A DNA stretch of 64,000 nucleotides from Nocardia huaxiensis. GTDB taxonomy: Bacteria; Actinomycetota; Actinomycetes; Mycobacteriales; Mycobacteriaceae. This document shows positions 45,643 to 53,718 of the stretch, piece after piece. The notes under the pieces are model-generated. The model did not search any database. It saw nothing but the letters and a program-made list of their open reading frames with translations, and was not told the DNA's origin. Every line of letters begins with the position of its first letter. Within the stretch, counting starts at the first letter, position 1. The DNA lies in NCBI RefSeq assembly GCF_013744875.1, contig NZ_CP059399.1, positions 2,170,001 through 2,234,000 of the forward strand, in the 5' to 3' direction. The translations under genes were made by a program, and so were the position numbers.

Positions 45643-45660
45643 TCTCAGTCCGCTCTCAGT
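45643..45660 (+). promoter_or_regulatory. MprA-type direct repeat before pepD
   Basis: TCTCAGT at 45643-45649 and 45654-45660, 11 bp apart, 47 bp before the pepD start. Identical in sequence and spacing to the pair before mprA, supporting control of pepD by MprA apart from read-through of the operon. Confidence 0.75.
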
Positions 45661-45706
45661 CCACAGCGCCAAGGTTGGCCAGGAGACTCGAGGAGAAAAC
45701 GAGAAA

Positions 45707-47608
45707 ATGACCGAGGATTCGAAGGACACGCGGGGCACCGGACCCGAAGGCGCCCAGGGCAGCCCCGCTCAGCCCACGAGCGGCACCCCCACAGCGCCTG
45801 CGAGCGGCACCCCGGCTGAGCCTGCGAGTGGCATTCCCGCTGAGCCTGCGAGTGGCGCGCCCGCTTCCCAGCCCCAGTCGTCCGCCGGGCAGCCCGCCGA
45901 CCTATCCGGGTCCGCCGCGGCCTCCGCACCGGCGTCGGCCGCCTCGGCGTCCGACCAGACCCCTTCGGATTCGGGCATTCCGGGTGGATCGGGCGCGCCT
46001 GCCGCCCAGCCGCAGGATGATCGGCCCGCGTGGGGGCAGGGCTCGGCATCCTGGGGACAGGGCGGCCAGGCCCCGAGGGCCGCCCAGCCGCAGCCCGGCG
46101 CGGAGTGGTCTCGTCCCGGCGACGGCGCGCAGCGCCCGCCCTTCGACGGCTTCTCCGATCCGGCGGCCGCGCATTCCCCGGGCGGCGCTTCATCCGGCGC
46201 TCCGGGATTCGGTGCGGCACCGGTGTTCTCCGGCGGCGCGATGCAGGGCGGGCCCGGAACCGGTGCGACGGAAGCGATTCCGGGCAGCACACAGCAGCTT
46301 CCGGCCGGTGCGTACGGGCAGGCGTACTCCGCGTCGGGGGCGGGGTACGCCCAGCCCGGCGGACATCAGCACACCGAGCCGATCTTCGGCGGGCCGGGCC
46401 AGCCGGGTGGGCCCGGTGCGGCGTATCCGGGGATTCCCGGCGGTCCGGGCGGGCCCGGTGGCCCGGGTGTGCCGGGCGGCCAGGGTGTTCCCGGCGGTCC
46501 GGCTCCCAAACGCAACGGCAAGGCCGGTCTGGTCGCGGGCGCGATCGTGCTCGCCCTGCTGAGCGGCGGCATCGGCGGTGCGGTCGGTTCGCTGGCCACC
46601 CGCGACGGTCACTCGGTGACCAACGCGCTGGACGCACCGCGCACGAATGTGAGCGGCGTGGTCAACGCGCCGGCTGGTTCGGTGCAGGCGGTCGCGCAGA
46701 AGGTCGTGCCCAGCGTCGTCATGATCCGGGTGGCCGGCAATCGGGCCGAGGGGGAGGGGTCCGGCGTGATCCTCTCCAGCGACGGCAAGATCCTCACCAA
46801 CAATCACGTGGTGAGCGGCGCGGGCCCGAACGCCAAGATGGAGGTCGCGTTCAGTGACGGAAGCACCGCTCCCGCAACGCTGATCGGCGCCGACCCGGTC
46901 TCGGACCTGGCCGTCATCAAGGTCGACCGCAAGGACCTGACCCCCATCGAGCTCGGCGCCTCGTCGAACCTCCAGGTGGGTGAGTCCGTGGTGGCCGTCG
47001 GTTCTCCGCTGGGCCTGGCCGGCACCGTGACCACCGGCATCGTCTCGGCGCTCAACCGCCCGGTGTCGACCAGCGGTGAATCCGGTTCCACCGGCTCGGT
47101 CATGAACGCCATCCAGACCGACGCCGCCATCAACCCCGGCAATTCCGGTGGCGCCCTGGTGGATATGAGCGGCAAGCTCATCGGCATCAATACCGCCATC
47201 GCCACCCTGGGCACCGCGGAGGCCACCGGCGGGCAGAGTGGTTCCATCGGACTCGGCTTCGCCATTCCGGTGGATCAGGCCCGCCGCGTCGCGGACGCCT
47301 TGATCAAGAACGGCAAGGTCACCTACGCGCAGATCGGCGTGAAGGTGCGCGGCGCCGACGACGTGAACGGCGCCCGCGTGCTCGAGGTGACGCCGGACGG
47401 CCCCGCCGCCAAGGCGGGCATCCCGAACAACGCGATCATCACCAAAGTCGATGACACGCCTATCGATTCGGGCAACGCTCTGATCGCCGCCGTGCGCTCG
47501 CACCAGCCGGGCGACAAGGTGAAGATCACCTACACCGATGAGCAGGGAAACAATTCCAAGACCGTCGAGGTGACCCTCGGCGAGGCAACCGCGGAAGGTG
47601 GCCGATGA
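45707..47608 (+). CDS. pepD: HtrA-family serine protease PepD
   Basis: 633 residues from ATG 45707, with CGAGGAGAA upstream. The first 270 residues are cytosolic, disordered and rich in Pro, Gly, Ala, Gln and Ser, with short repeats such as SGTPAEPASGIPAEPASG. One membrane segment (about 271-292) follows. The external trypsin-like domain has the triad H367 (LTNNHVVSG), D400 (PVSDLAVIKVD) and S480 (NPGNSGGALVD). A PDZ domain ends the protein (GARVLEVTPDGPAAKAGIPN). It is a periplasmic-side protease and chaperone dealing with misfolded envelope proteins, and in M. tuberculosis PepD (Rv0983) feeds back on MprAB. The moaB gene overlaps its stop codon. Confidence 0.93.
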   Translation: MTEDSKDTRGTGPEGAQGSPAQPTSGTPTAPASGTPAEPASGIPAEPASGAPASQPQSSAGQPADLSGSAAASAPASAASASDQTPSDSGIPGGSGAPAAQPQDDRPAWGQGSASWGQGGQAPRAAQPQPGAEWSRPGDGAQRPPFDGFSDPAAAHSPGGASSGAPGFGAAPVFSGGAMQGGPGTGATEAIPGSTQQLPAGAYGQAYSASGAGYAQPGGHQHTEPIFGGPGQPGGPGAAYPGIPGGPGGPGGPGVPGGQGVPGGPAPKRNGKAGLVAGAIVLALLSGGIGGAVGSLATRDGHSVTNALDAPRTNVSGVVNAPAGSVQAVAQKVVPSVVMIRVAGNRAEGEGSGVILSSDGKILTNNHVVSGAGPNAKMEVAFSDGSTAPATLIGADPVSDLAVIKVDRKDLTPIELGASSNLQVGESVVAVGSPLGLAGTVTTGIVSALNRPVSTSGESGSTGSVMNAIQTDAAINPGNSGGALVDMSGKLIGINTAIATLGTAEATGGQSGSIGLGFAIPVDQARRVADALIKNGKVTYAQIGVKVRGADDVNGARVLEVTPDGPAAKAGIPNNAIITKVDDTPIDSGNALIAAVRSHQPGDKVKITYTDEQGNNSKTVEVTLGEATAEGGR

Positions 47609-48201
47609 TGCAGCACGACACTGGACGAGTACCCGCACCGGCGATTCGGGTCACCCCGGACGGGGGATGGGAGCTGTTGTCCGACAAGGGCGCTACGGTG
47701 AGCACCATGGAAATCGATGCCGCTGTCGCGGGCCGTGCACTTGTCGTGGTCGTCGACGACCGAACCGCCCACGGCGGGGTGGATTCGCTCGGTCCACTGG
47801 TCACGGAGCTACTCACCGAGGCCGGCTTCCTGGTCGATGCCAGCGTGTCGGTGCAGGCCGACGAGGTGGAGATCCGGAACGCGCTGAACACCGCGGTCAT
47901 CGGCGGTGTCGACCTGGTCATCTCGGTCGGCGGCACCGGCATGTCCCCGCGCGATGTGACGCCGGAGGCCACCGAGGAGGTGCTCGACCGGGTGCTGCCG
48001 GGCATCAGCGAGGCGCTGCGCGCGTCCGGGCTGGCCTCGGGTTCGCTGGACGCGGGCCTGTCGCGTGGTCTGGCCGGTGTTTCGGGCAGCACGCTGGTGG
48101 TGAACCTGCCGGGTTCGCGGGCCGCGATCCGCGATGGCATGGCCACCCTGGGCCCGCTGGCCAGCCGCGTCATCGATGAACTGTCCGGCCTGGACGAATG
48201 A
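47605..48201 (+). CDS. moaB2: MogA/MoaB family molybdenum cofactor protein
   Basis: 198 residues; the ATG overlaps the pepD stop. About 45 N-terminal residues precede the MoCF-binding fold (ALVVVVDDRTAHGGVDSLGP, TAVIGGVDLVISVGGTGMSP, GSTLVVNLPGSRAAIRDGM). ATG 47707 would give a protein nearer to family length, so the start is uncertain. Members bind or adenylate molybdopterin. Rv0984 (moaB2) sits in the same place after pepD. Whether this copy serves Mo cofactor synthesis or only travels with the operon is not known. Confidence 0.88.
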   Translation: MMQHDTGRVPAPAIRVTPDGGWELLSDKGATVSTMEIDAAVAGRALVVVVDDRTAHGGVDSLGPLVTELLTEAGFLVDASVSVQADEVEIRNALNTAVIGGVDLVISVGGTGMSPRDVTPEATEEVLDRVLPGISEALRASGLASGSLDAGLSRGLAGVSGSTLVVNLPGSRAAIRDGMATLGPLASRVIDELSGLDE

Positions 48202-48413
48202 CGTCCGAGTCCGATCGTCCTTCCGAGGAACCCCGTCCGGCCGCGCGCCCGGCGGGGTCTCGTCGTCTTTCGGCCGCCGACAAGGCCCGCCTCGCGCGCA
48301 TCTTCGGCGATCCACTGCCGTCCACCACCTCGGACGAGCGCGCCCCCGAACCCGAGCAGGGACAGTCCTCCGACGAGTGGTTGCGCTCGCAGGTTCCCCC
48401 TCATCACGGCTGA
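48198..48413 (+). CDS. Small conserved hypothetical, 71 aa
   Basis: The ATG overlaps the moaB2 stop (ATGA), implying coupling. A polar, Pro/Arg/Ser-rich start is followed by a short helical core LSAADKARLARIFGDPLPST and an acidic tail with DEWLRSQVPPHHG. No signal peptide or membrane segment. Probably a conserved small partner gene of the pepD-moaB2 operon. Function unknown. Confidence 0.75.
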   Translation: MTSESDRPSEEPRPAARPAGSRRLSAADKARLARIFGDPLPSTTSDERAPEPEQGQSSDEWLRSQVPPHHG

Positions 48414-48744
48414 GTGCCGAATTCATTTATGCATACAAGCTATTAAGCTTTCGCGTGCGGGTTTCTGTTGTGCGCGTGCGCGTTTTCCCGCACTCACCTT
48501 GAGTTTGCCGACTATTAGCACAATGTGGCGAAGCGCTTACCGCCACCCTTGTTGCTAACTGATTGCTGTTGTGACTAAGGTCGCGTACGGGTCACAAAAC
48601 CTACGGGTCTTAAGGGTTTGAGAAGAGTGCTTGCTCTTTGCGAAGAGTGTCCTGCGCTTTGCTCCGGTGGGAATCCGACCGCGTAGCGACTCCTTTGCGG
48701 CATCGGTGGTCGGTGTCGTACGGAAGAACCTGATGAGGGAAAAT
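48414..48744. promoter_or_regulatory. Upstream region of the first porin operon
   Basis: 331 bp with lower GC than its surroundings and no supported gene. CAATGTGGCGAAGCGCTTACCG near 48521 and GGTGGTCGGTGTCGTACGG / CCTGATGAGGGAAAATATG next to the start recur in similar form before the second porin operon (from 50389), so the promoter and leader were duplicated with the genes. Confidence 0.6.
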
Positions 48745-49419
48745 ATGCGCGAGAATCGCACCGTTCGTGGTGCCCGCCTGGCCCGTGCCGCCGGAATCGG
48801 CGCGGCCGCAACCGTTGTCGTGGGCCTGCTGTCCACCGGCGCCGCCAATGCCGACACCTTCGTACCGTTGCCGGACGGTCAGAAGGCCGGAGCAGGCGTC
48901 ACCATCACCCGCAATGGCGAGCACGCCGTCATTTCACCGTCCCTGAGCGCCAATGGCGCCGGACGCACCGCGTGGCTGAGCGGCAATGTCGTCGCCGACG
49001 TCACCAGCACCCCCGAGGGCGAGGTCGGCCCCTGGAACGGCGCCACCAACAACCCCGGCTCCAACAACTCCTCCACGCACGGCACCTCCCGCCTGAGCAC
49101 CGGCTACATCGTCGGCTGCCAGGTCAGCCTGGCCGACAACGCCATCTCGGCCGGCATCGGCGCGAGCGCCGATCTGACCGGCGGCGGCCTGAGCGGCTCG
49201 GTCGGCCTGAACCTCGGCCCGGGCGAGGTCAAGTTCATCGGCATCGACGGCAAGGACATCAAGAAGGCCGGCACCTACTCGGTCGAGTACACCGATGTGC
49301 CGATCGAGATCAACGGCTGCGCGGGCTACGCCCAGGCGCGCTCCTACACCGTCGTCGAGATCATCGGCGACCACTACTCGAAGACCACCCTCTACGGGCA
49401 GCCGTTCAGCCTCGGCTGA
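48745..49419 (+). CDS. nfpA: MspA-family porin, NfpA-like (copy 1)
   Basis: 224 residues from ATG 48745 behind GAGGGA. A Sec signal peptide ends at GAANA before DTFVPLPDGQ, the conserved mature start of Nocardia porins. The rest is the beta-rich MspA fold with two cysteines (YIVGCQVSL, NGCAGYAQARSYTVVEIIGD) and a C-terminal KTTLYGQPFSLG. In Nocardia farcinica NfpA and NfpB together form a hetero-oligomeric, cation-selective channel in the mycolic-acid outer membrane. This gene is followed 66 bp later by an NfpB-like gene. The assignment to A rather than B follows the STPEGEVGPWNGATNN-type loop and the pairing. Confidence 0.85.
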   Translation: MRENRTVRGARLARAAGIGAAATVVVGLLSTGAANADTFVPLPDGQKAGAGVTITRNGEHAVISPSLSANGAGRTAWLSGNVVADVTSTPEGEVGPWNGATNNPGSNNSSTHGTSRLSTGYIVGCQVSLADNAISAGIGASADLTGGGLSGSVGLNLGPGEVKFIGIDGKDIKKAGTYSVEYTDVPIEINGCAGYAQARSYTVVEIIGDHYSKTTLYGQPFSLG

Positions 49420-49485
49420 CGCTCGGTCTGCGATCGCCCAATTCTTCACTCGCGTAAGCGAATTCGACCCTAGAGGGAATTCAAC

Positions 49486-50160
49486 ATGAGCATCCGCAAC
49501 ACTGCGGCCCGCGTGGCCGGTGTCGGGCTTGCCGCCACCGCCGCCATCGGCCTGTTCTCCACCGGCGCCGCCAACGCCGACACCTTCGTGCCGCTGCCCG
49601 GCGGCGCCATCACCAAGACCCTGTCCGACGGCACCGTGGTGACCGTGCGCATGGTCGGCGAATCCGCCAATATCAACCCGTCCATGGGATCGACTCCGCT
49701 GCACCGCAATGCGTGGGTTTCCGGTTCGGCGCAGGTCGACATCTCCGGCAACAACAGCACCGTCGGCGGCAAGATCTACCCGGGTTACGTGGTGGGCTGC
49801 CAGGTCAACGTCTCCGGTGGCGGCGCCTCCGGTGGCGCCGAGGCCGGCGCCGACTGGGGCGCCAGCAGCATCGGTTCCGCGAAGGGCAATGTCGGCGGCA
49901 ACCTGACTCTCGGCCCCGGTCAGTCCAAGGCGTTCTACATCCTCGATCTGGAGGAGGCCGACGACTACGGCAACGAATCGCACAACGCCCGCAACAAGTT
50001 CAAGGGCTCCAGCGGTTCGGTCACCTGGGCCGACGAGACCATCGGGCTGAACGGCTGCGCCGGCTACGCGCAGGCGCGGTCCTTCGTGATCGTCAAGGTC
50101 GAGACCGACAATGTCATCTCCGACGTCACCCTGTGGGGTCAGCCCTTCAGCCTCGGCTGA
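49486..50160 (+). CDS. nfpB: MspA-family porin, NfpB-like (copy 1)
   Basis: 224 residues with signal peptide ending GAANA before DTFVPLPGGAITKTLSDG. Differs from the A type by that GGxITKTLxDG stretch, by NPSMGSTPLHRNAWVSGS (shared with MspA), and by the longer acidic loop LDLEEADDYGNESHN. Two cysteines (VVGCQVNV, NGCAGYAQARSF). Ends TLWGQPFSLG. Expected to assemble with the preceding protein into an outer-membrane channel. A strong terminator follows. Confidence 0.86.
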   Translation: MSIRNTAARVAGVGLAATAAIGLFSTGAANADTFVPLPGGAITKTLSDGTVVTVRMVGESANINPSMGSTPLHRNAWVSGSAQVDISGNNSTVGGKIYPGYVVGCQVNVSGGGASGGAEAGADWGASSIGSAKGNVGGNLTLGPGQSKAFYILDLEEADDYGNESHNARNKFKGSSGSVTWADETIGLNGCAGYAQARSFVIVKVETDNVISDVTLWGQPFSLG

Positions 50161-50479
50161 TTCTTCTTCCGTTCCTCGGAACAGCAACGGGCCCGGTGCG
50201 ATTCGCACCGGGCCTTTTGTGTATCCCGTTGCAAGCCGTGCGTATTCATAGCAGCTCGGGCATAAGTCCGGGCAGCAATCACTTGTTCAGGTTCTATCTT
50301 CTCTCACGCCTCGCGAGTCACACCTGTGATGTAAAGTGCCCTGCGTCGCTACATATAAAGAATTTGTTAGCAGTAACACAGCGGCAACAATGTGGCGACA
50401 AACTTACCCGGGGTTCGCCAGGACCCCTTTTCAGCCTCGGTGGTCGAGGCTGACCGCAAGAAACCTGATGAGGGGAAGT
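50161..50479. other. Region between the two porin operons
   Basis: 319 bp holding the terminator of the first operon and the promoter/leader of the second. CAACAATGTGGCGACAAACTT at about 50387 and CCTGATGAGGGGAAGTATG at the start are diverged copies of sequences before the first operon. No gene seen. Confidence 0.6.
50190..50220 (+). terminator. Terminator after the first porin operon
   Basis: An 11-bp stem (GGCCCGGTGCG at 50190-50200, complement at 50204-50214) followed directly by TTTTGT. Confidence 0.88.
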
Positions 50480-51160
50480 ATGAGCGAGAACCGCACCAAC
50501 GGTCTTCGTCGCGGTGCCCGTTTTGCGGGCATCGGTGCGGCGGCGGCCGTGGCCATGGGCCTTTTTTCGACTGGTGCTGCTAATGCCGATACCTTCGTGC
50601 CGTTGCCGGACGGCCAGAAGGTGTCTCCCAGCGGGACCGTGACCATCACCCGCACGGGTGAGCGCGCGATCATTTCGCCGTCGCTCGCCGCGAATGGCGC
50701 AGGTCGTACCGTCTGGGTCAACGGCACCGTGAGTGCCGATGTCACCGAGACCCCCGAGGGCGAAGTCGGCCCCTGGAACGGTCCCCGGAACTGGGAGGGC
50801 ACCAACAACTCCTCCACCCACGGCACGTCCCGCATCAGCACCGGCTACATCGTCGGCTGCCAGGTGTCGATCGCCGATGACGCCATCGGCGCCAGCGTCG
50901 GCGGCGGCATCAGCACCGACGGCTTCAGTGTCAGCGGCGGCCTCGGTCTGAACCTCGGCCCCGGCGAGGTCGGCTGGGTCGAGATCCAGGGCAAGGACAT
51001 CAAGAAGGCGGGCACCTACTCGGTCGAGTACATGGACGCCGAAATCCAGATCCAGGGTTGCGCCGGTTACGCGCAGGCGCGCGCGTACACCGTCGTCGAG
51101 ATCATCGGCGACCACTACTCGAAGACCACCCTCTACGGCATGCCCTTCAGCATCGGCTGA
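50480..51160 (+). CDS. MspA-family porin, NfpA-like (copy 2)
   Basis: 226 residues from ATG 50480 behind GAGGGGAAG. Same plan as copy 1: signal peptide ending GAANA, mature DTFVPLPDGQKVSPSGTVTI, cysteines in YIVGCQVSI and QGCAGYAQARAY, end YGMPFSIG. It differs from copy 1 mainly in the middle (WEGTNNSS, DDAIGASVGGGISTDGFSVS), which probably lines the vestibule or pore. First gene of the duplicated operon. Confidence 0.85.
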   Translation: MSENRTNGLRRGARFAGIGAAAAVAMGLFSTGAANADTFVPLPDGQKVSPSGTVTITRTGERAIISPSLAANGAGRTVWVNGTVSADVTETPEGEVGPWNGPRNWEGTNNSSTHGTSRISTGYIVGCQVSIADDAIGASVGGGISTDGFSVSGGLGLNLGPGEVGWVEIQGKDIKKAGTYSVEYMDAEIQIQGCAGYAQARAYTVVEIIGDHYSKTTLYGMPFSIG

Positions 51161-51223
51161 CGTGGTACGGACCGTTAAAAATCTTCTCGCGCAAGCGAAT
51201 TCGAACCCTGAGGGAACAAAAGA

Positions 51224-51892
51224 ATGAACATCCGTAAGACCATGGCGCGGGTGGCCGGTGTGGGTGCCGTCACCGCCGCCGCTCTCGGCCTGTTTTCCAC
51301 CGGCGCCGCCAACGCCGACACCTTCGTGCCGCTGCCGGGCGGCACCATCACCAAGACCCTGACCGACGGCACCGTGGTGACCGTCAAGCTGGTCGGCGAG
51401 TCGGCCGTCATCAGCCCGTCCATGGGTTCCACTCCGGTGCACCGCAATGCGTGGGTCTCCGGTTCCGCGCAGGTCGAGCTGTCCGGCGCCAATGGCGATG
51501 TGGGCGGCAAGATCCGTCCGGGTTATGTCGTGGGTTGCCAGGTCAATATCGACGGCGGCGGCACCGAGGTCGGTGTCGAGGCCGGCAGCGACTGGGAGGG
51601 CAACGCCTCCGGCGGCGGCACCGTCGGCGGCAGCCTGAGCCTCGGCCCCGGCCAGGCTCGCGCGTTCTACCTGCTGGACCTCGAGGCCGCGGACGACTTC
51701 GGCAACGAGGACCACACCGGCAAGAACAAGTTCAAGGGCTCGCACGGCTCGGTCACCTGGGCCGACAGCACCATCGGCCTGAGCGGCTGTGGCGGTTACG
51801 CCCAGGCGCGGGCCTTCGTGCAGGTGCAGGTCGAGACCGACAATGTGATGAGCTGGATCACCCTGTGGGGCCAGCCCTTCTCGCTCGGCTGA
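51224..51892 (+). CDS. MspA-family porin, NfpB-like (copy 2)
   Basis: 222 residues; signal peptide ending GAANA before DTFVPLPGGTITKTLTDG. It shares SPSMGSTPVHRNAWVSGSAQ and LDLEAADDFGNEDHTGKNKF with copy 1, and ends TLWGQPFSLG. The spacer before it (51161-51223) retains the CTCGCG-AAGCGAATTCGA and AGGGAA sequences of the first operon spacer, which shows that the whole two-gene unit was duplicated. A strong terminator follows. Confidence 0.86.
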   Translation: MNIRKTMARVAGVGAVTAAALGLFSTGAANADTFVPLPGGTITKTLTDGTVVTVKLVGESAVISPSMGSTPVHRNAWVSGSAQVELSGANGDVGGKIRPGYVVGCQVNIDGGGTEVGVEAGSDWEGNASGGGTVGGSLSLGPGQARAFYLLDLEAADDFGNEDHTGKNKFKGSHGSVTWADSTIGLSGCGGYAQARAFVQVQVETDNVMSWITLWGQPFSLG

Positions 51893-51913
51893 TCGACGCC
51901 ACTCGGTAAAGGC

Positions 51914-51955
51914 AACGGGCCCAGCGCTTTTCGCGCTGGGCCCGTTTCTTTGTGT
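51914..51955. terminator. Terminator after the second porin operon
   Basis: A 14-bp perfect stem (AACGGGCCCAGCGC at 51914-51927, complement at 51933-51946), loop TTTTC, then TCTTTG. Lies between convergent nfpB-like and mscL. Confidence 0.88.
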
Positions 51956-51961
51956 GCGGCT

Positions 51962-52378
51962 TCAGATTTCGTGGCGGCCGCCGCCGGATCCATTGCCGCC
52001 GTTGCGGCTTTCGGCGAGCAGGTCGCGGATCTGGTGCAGCAGATCGTTGTCGGTGAGGGAGTCGTCGGCGGCGCCCCAGCGCTTCTTGGCGTGCGTGGCG
52101 GGCAGCACCACGATGAAGTACAGCAGCGCGGCGATGATGACGAAGTTGAGGGCCGCGGTGATGATCGGGCCGATGGCCACGAAGGTCGCCGGCTTGTCGG
52201 CCACCAGCTGGAAGCCCAGGCCGAGCTCATTGGTGCCGCCGAAGACGGCCAGCAGCGGATTGATGACGCCATTGCTGAAGGCGGTCACGATGGCCACGAA
52301 AGCCGTGCCGATGACCACGGCGACCGCCAGATCGACCACATTGCCGCGAAGCAGGAAATCCTTGAAACCCTTGAGCAT
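51962..52378 (-). CDS. mscL: Large-conductance mechanosensitive channel MscL
   Basis: 138 residues, the normal size. The start MLKGFKDFLLRGNVVDLAVA, TM1 with VVIGTAFVAIVTAFSNGVIN and TM2 LNFVIIAALLYFIVVLPA are diagnostic. The cytoplasmic helix (SLTDNDLLHQIRDLLAE) ends in a Gly/Asn-rich tail. It forms a homopentamer in the inner membrane that opens on hypo-osmotic shock. Matches Rv0985c by position. Confidence 0.95.
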   Translation of the reverse strand: MLKGFKDFLLRGNVVDLAVAVVIGTAFVAIVTAFSNGVINPLLAVFGGTNELGLGFQLVADKPATFVAIGPIITAALNFVIIAALLYFIVVLPATHAKKRWGAADDSLTDNDLLHQIRDLLAESRNGGNGSGGGRHEI

Positions 52379-52530
52379 TGCCGAAACTCCTTCGGTCGTG
52401 CGGGATCGGGGGAGCTACTTGTTCGCTATCATCACCGTCTCGATCGTATTTCTCGACGATGGAATTCCCCCGCATCTCGTCGCACCGCCAGCGCGCCGCG
52501 AACACCAGCATGGATGGACCCACCGCGCCC

Positions 52531-53160
52531 TCAGTGAAAGGTGACGGTCAGCGCGCTGTGCAGGGAGGCCGCCGCGACGGTCATGGCCCGCCGCGAATCC
52601 AGGGCAACCAGCACAACCCGCTCGTCGTGTCCCCGAGTGCCGTTCGTCCCGGAGACCGACACGACCACGGCATCCCCGGCCAGTAGTCGCGCCGCGCGCC
52701 CCTCCTCGGCCCCCGCCACCACATCGACCCGATCACCGCCGCGCAAAATATCTGCAATAGCGTTGTCCGCCAAGCGAATCGGCACAATGCGTGCGTCCGC
52801 GCTCCCCACCGAGACCGCGGCCAGCCGCGGCCCCACAATCCGCAGCTCGGTCATTACTTCCCCCGCCCCGACAGCGCTGGTCAGCGTCCCGCCGACCAAG
52901 GATCCGGCGTCCCCGACCGCCCCGCCGGGCAGCGTCCCCGCTTCGCGCGCAACCACCCGCAGATCGTCATGGCTCACAACGTGACCGGGCGCCAAATCCC
53001 TTGCGGCGACAAGCACTTCCCGCTGCCGATCGGCCGGATCCCCGCGCACCGCGACAACCCCCGCGACCACGCACAACCCGACGGCCGCGACCCGGCGCAC
53101 CAGCACACTGTCCGCCCACACCGGCCGCACCCGCGAAAAATGCTCTCGCAATCCGATCAT
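52531..53160 (-). CDS. SAF-domain membrane protein (Rv0990c-like position)
   Basis: 209 residues. A cytosolic start (MIGLREHFSRVRPVWADSVL) is followed by one membrane segment (about 22-41). An SAF domain (about 48-110: EVLVAARDLAPGHVVSHDDL, GTLTSAVGAGEVMTELRI) and a second beta-rich part (VPIRLADNAIADILRGGDRV) follow. SAF domains of this kind occur in CpaB/RcpC pilus-assembly proteins, and the VPIRLADxxxxxxLRxGDxV pattern fits. No pilus genes are nearby, so the role here is open. Function unknown. Confidence 0.8.
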   Translation of the reverse strand: MIGLREHFSRVRPVWADSVLVRRVAAVGLCVVAGVVAVRGDPADRQREVLVAARDLAPGHVVSHDDLRVVAREAGTLPGGAVGDAGSLVGGTLTSAVGAGEVMTELRIVGPRLAAVSVGSADARIVPIRLADNAIADILRGGDRVDVVAGAEEGRAARLLAGDAVVVSVSGTNGTRGHDERVVLVALDSRRAMTVAAASLHSALTVTFH

Positions 53161-53291
53161 GCGCGCAGCCTACGACCGCCATGCGTTCACAGCGCCCAAA
53201 AAACCGCCCGAACCGGACGGCCTGTGGATAGCGAAAAACCCTGTGGAAGAACGGTTTTCGCCCTGTTGAGGCCGCGTGTCCTGAAATGGGG

Positions 53292-53312
53292 TTTGGGGGC
53301 AACGCCCCCAAA
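53292..53312. terminator. Hairpin after the FmdB-type gene
   Basis: TTTGGGGGC and GCCCCCAAA pair perfectly around AAC (53292-53312). A second small hairpin (GCGCC-GAA-GGCGC) lies at about 53327-53339. They separate the zinc-ribbon gene from the SAF gene. Confidence 0.65.
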
Positions 53313-53345
53313 TTCCTCCCTCTTTCGCGCCGAAGGCGCGCTGCC

Positions 53346-53648
53346 TCAGGCGGCGGAGGTGCTGCTGGGGGTGCTGGAGGCGGTCGAGGTGGAGGTGCTC
53401 GACGCGGTCGAGGTGGACGAGCTGCTGTCCGAGGAGGACGAAGGCTTCGCCGCCTCGCTGGAGGTGGACCCGTTGCGCGAGTCGGTGCGGTAGAACCCGC
53501 TGCCCTTGAAGACGATGCCGACCGAGTTGAACAGCTTGCGCAGCTTGCCGTTGCATGCGGGGCAGACGGTCAGCGCGTCATCGGAGAAGGACTGCACGAT
53601 GTCGAACTTGTTGTCGCACTCGGTGCACGCATACGAGTAAGTAGGCAT
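53346..53648 (-). CDS. ruc: FmdB-family zinc-ribbon protein, Ruc-like
   Basis: 100 residues. Residues 1-50 are the FmdB zinc ribbon with C8xxC11 (ACTEC) and C29xxC32 (CPAC). The following SVGIVFKGSGFYRTDSR is typical. The last 40 residues are almost only Ser, Thr and Ala. M. tuberculosis Rv0991c (Ruc) has the same zinc ribbon plus disordered tail and is a redox-regulated chaperone that joins with Hsp70 when its cysteines oxidise. Gene position (before 5-FTHF cyclo-ligase, divergent galU) is the same. A similar role is inferred. Confidence 0.85.
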   Translation of the reverse strand: MPTYSYACTECDNKFDIVQSFSDDALTVCPACNGKLRKLFNSVGIVFKGSGFYRTDSRNGSTSSEAAKPSSSSDSSSSTSTASSTSTSTASSTPSSTSAA

Positions 53649-53718
53649 CGGGAAACCTCCACAGTCTTCGTCGAATTAGCACTCTACAGCTCACAGTGCC
53701 AACGCTGCCAATCGGGTG

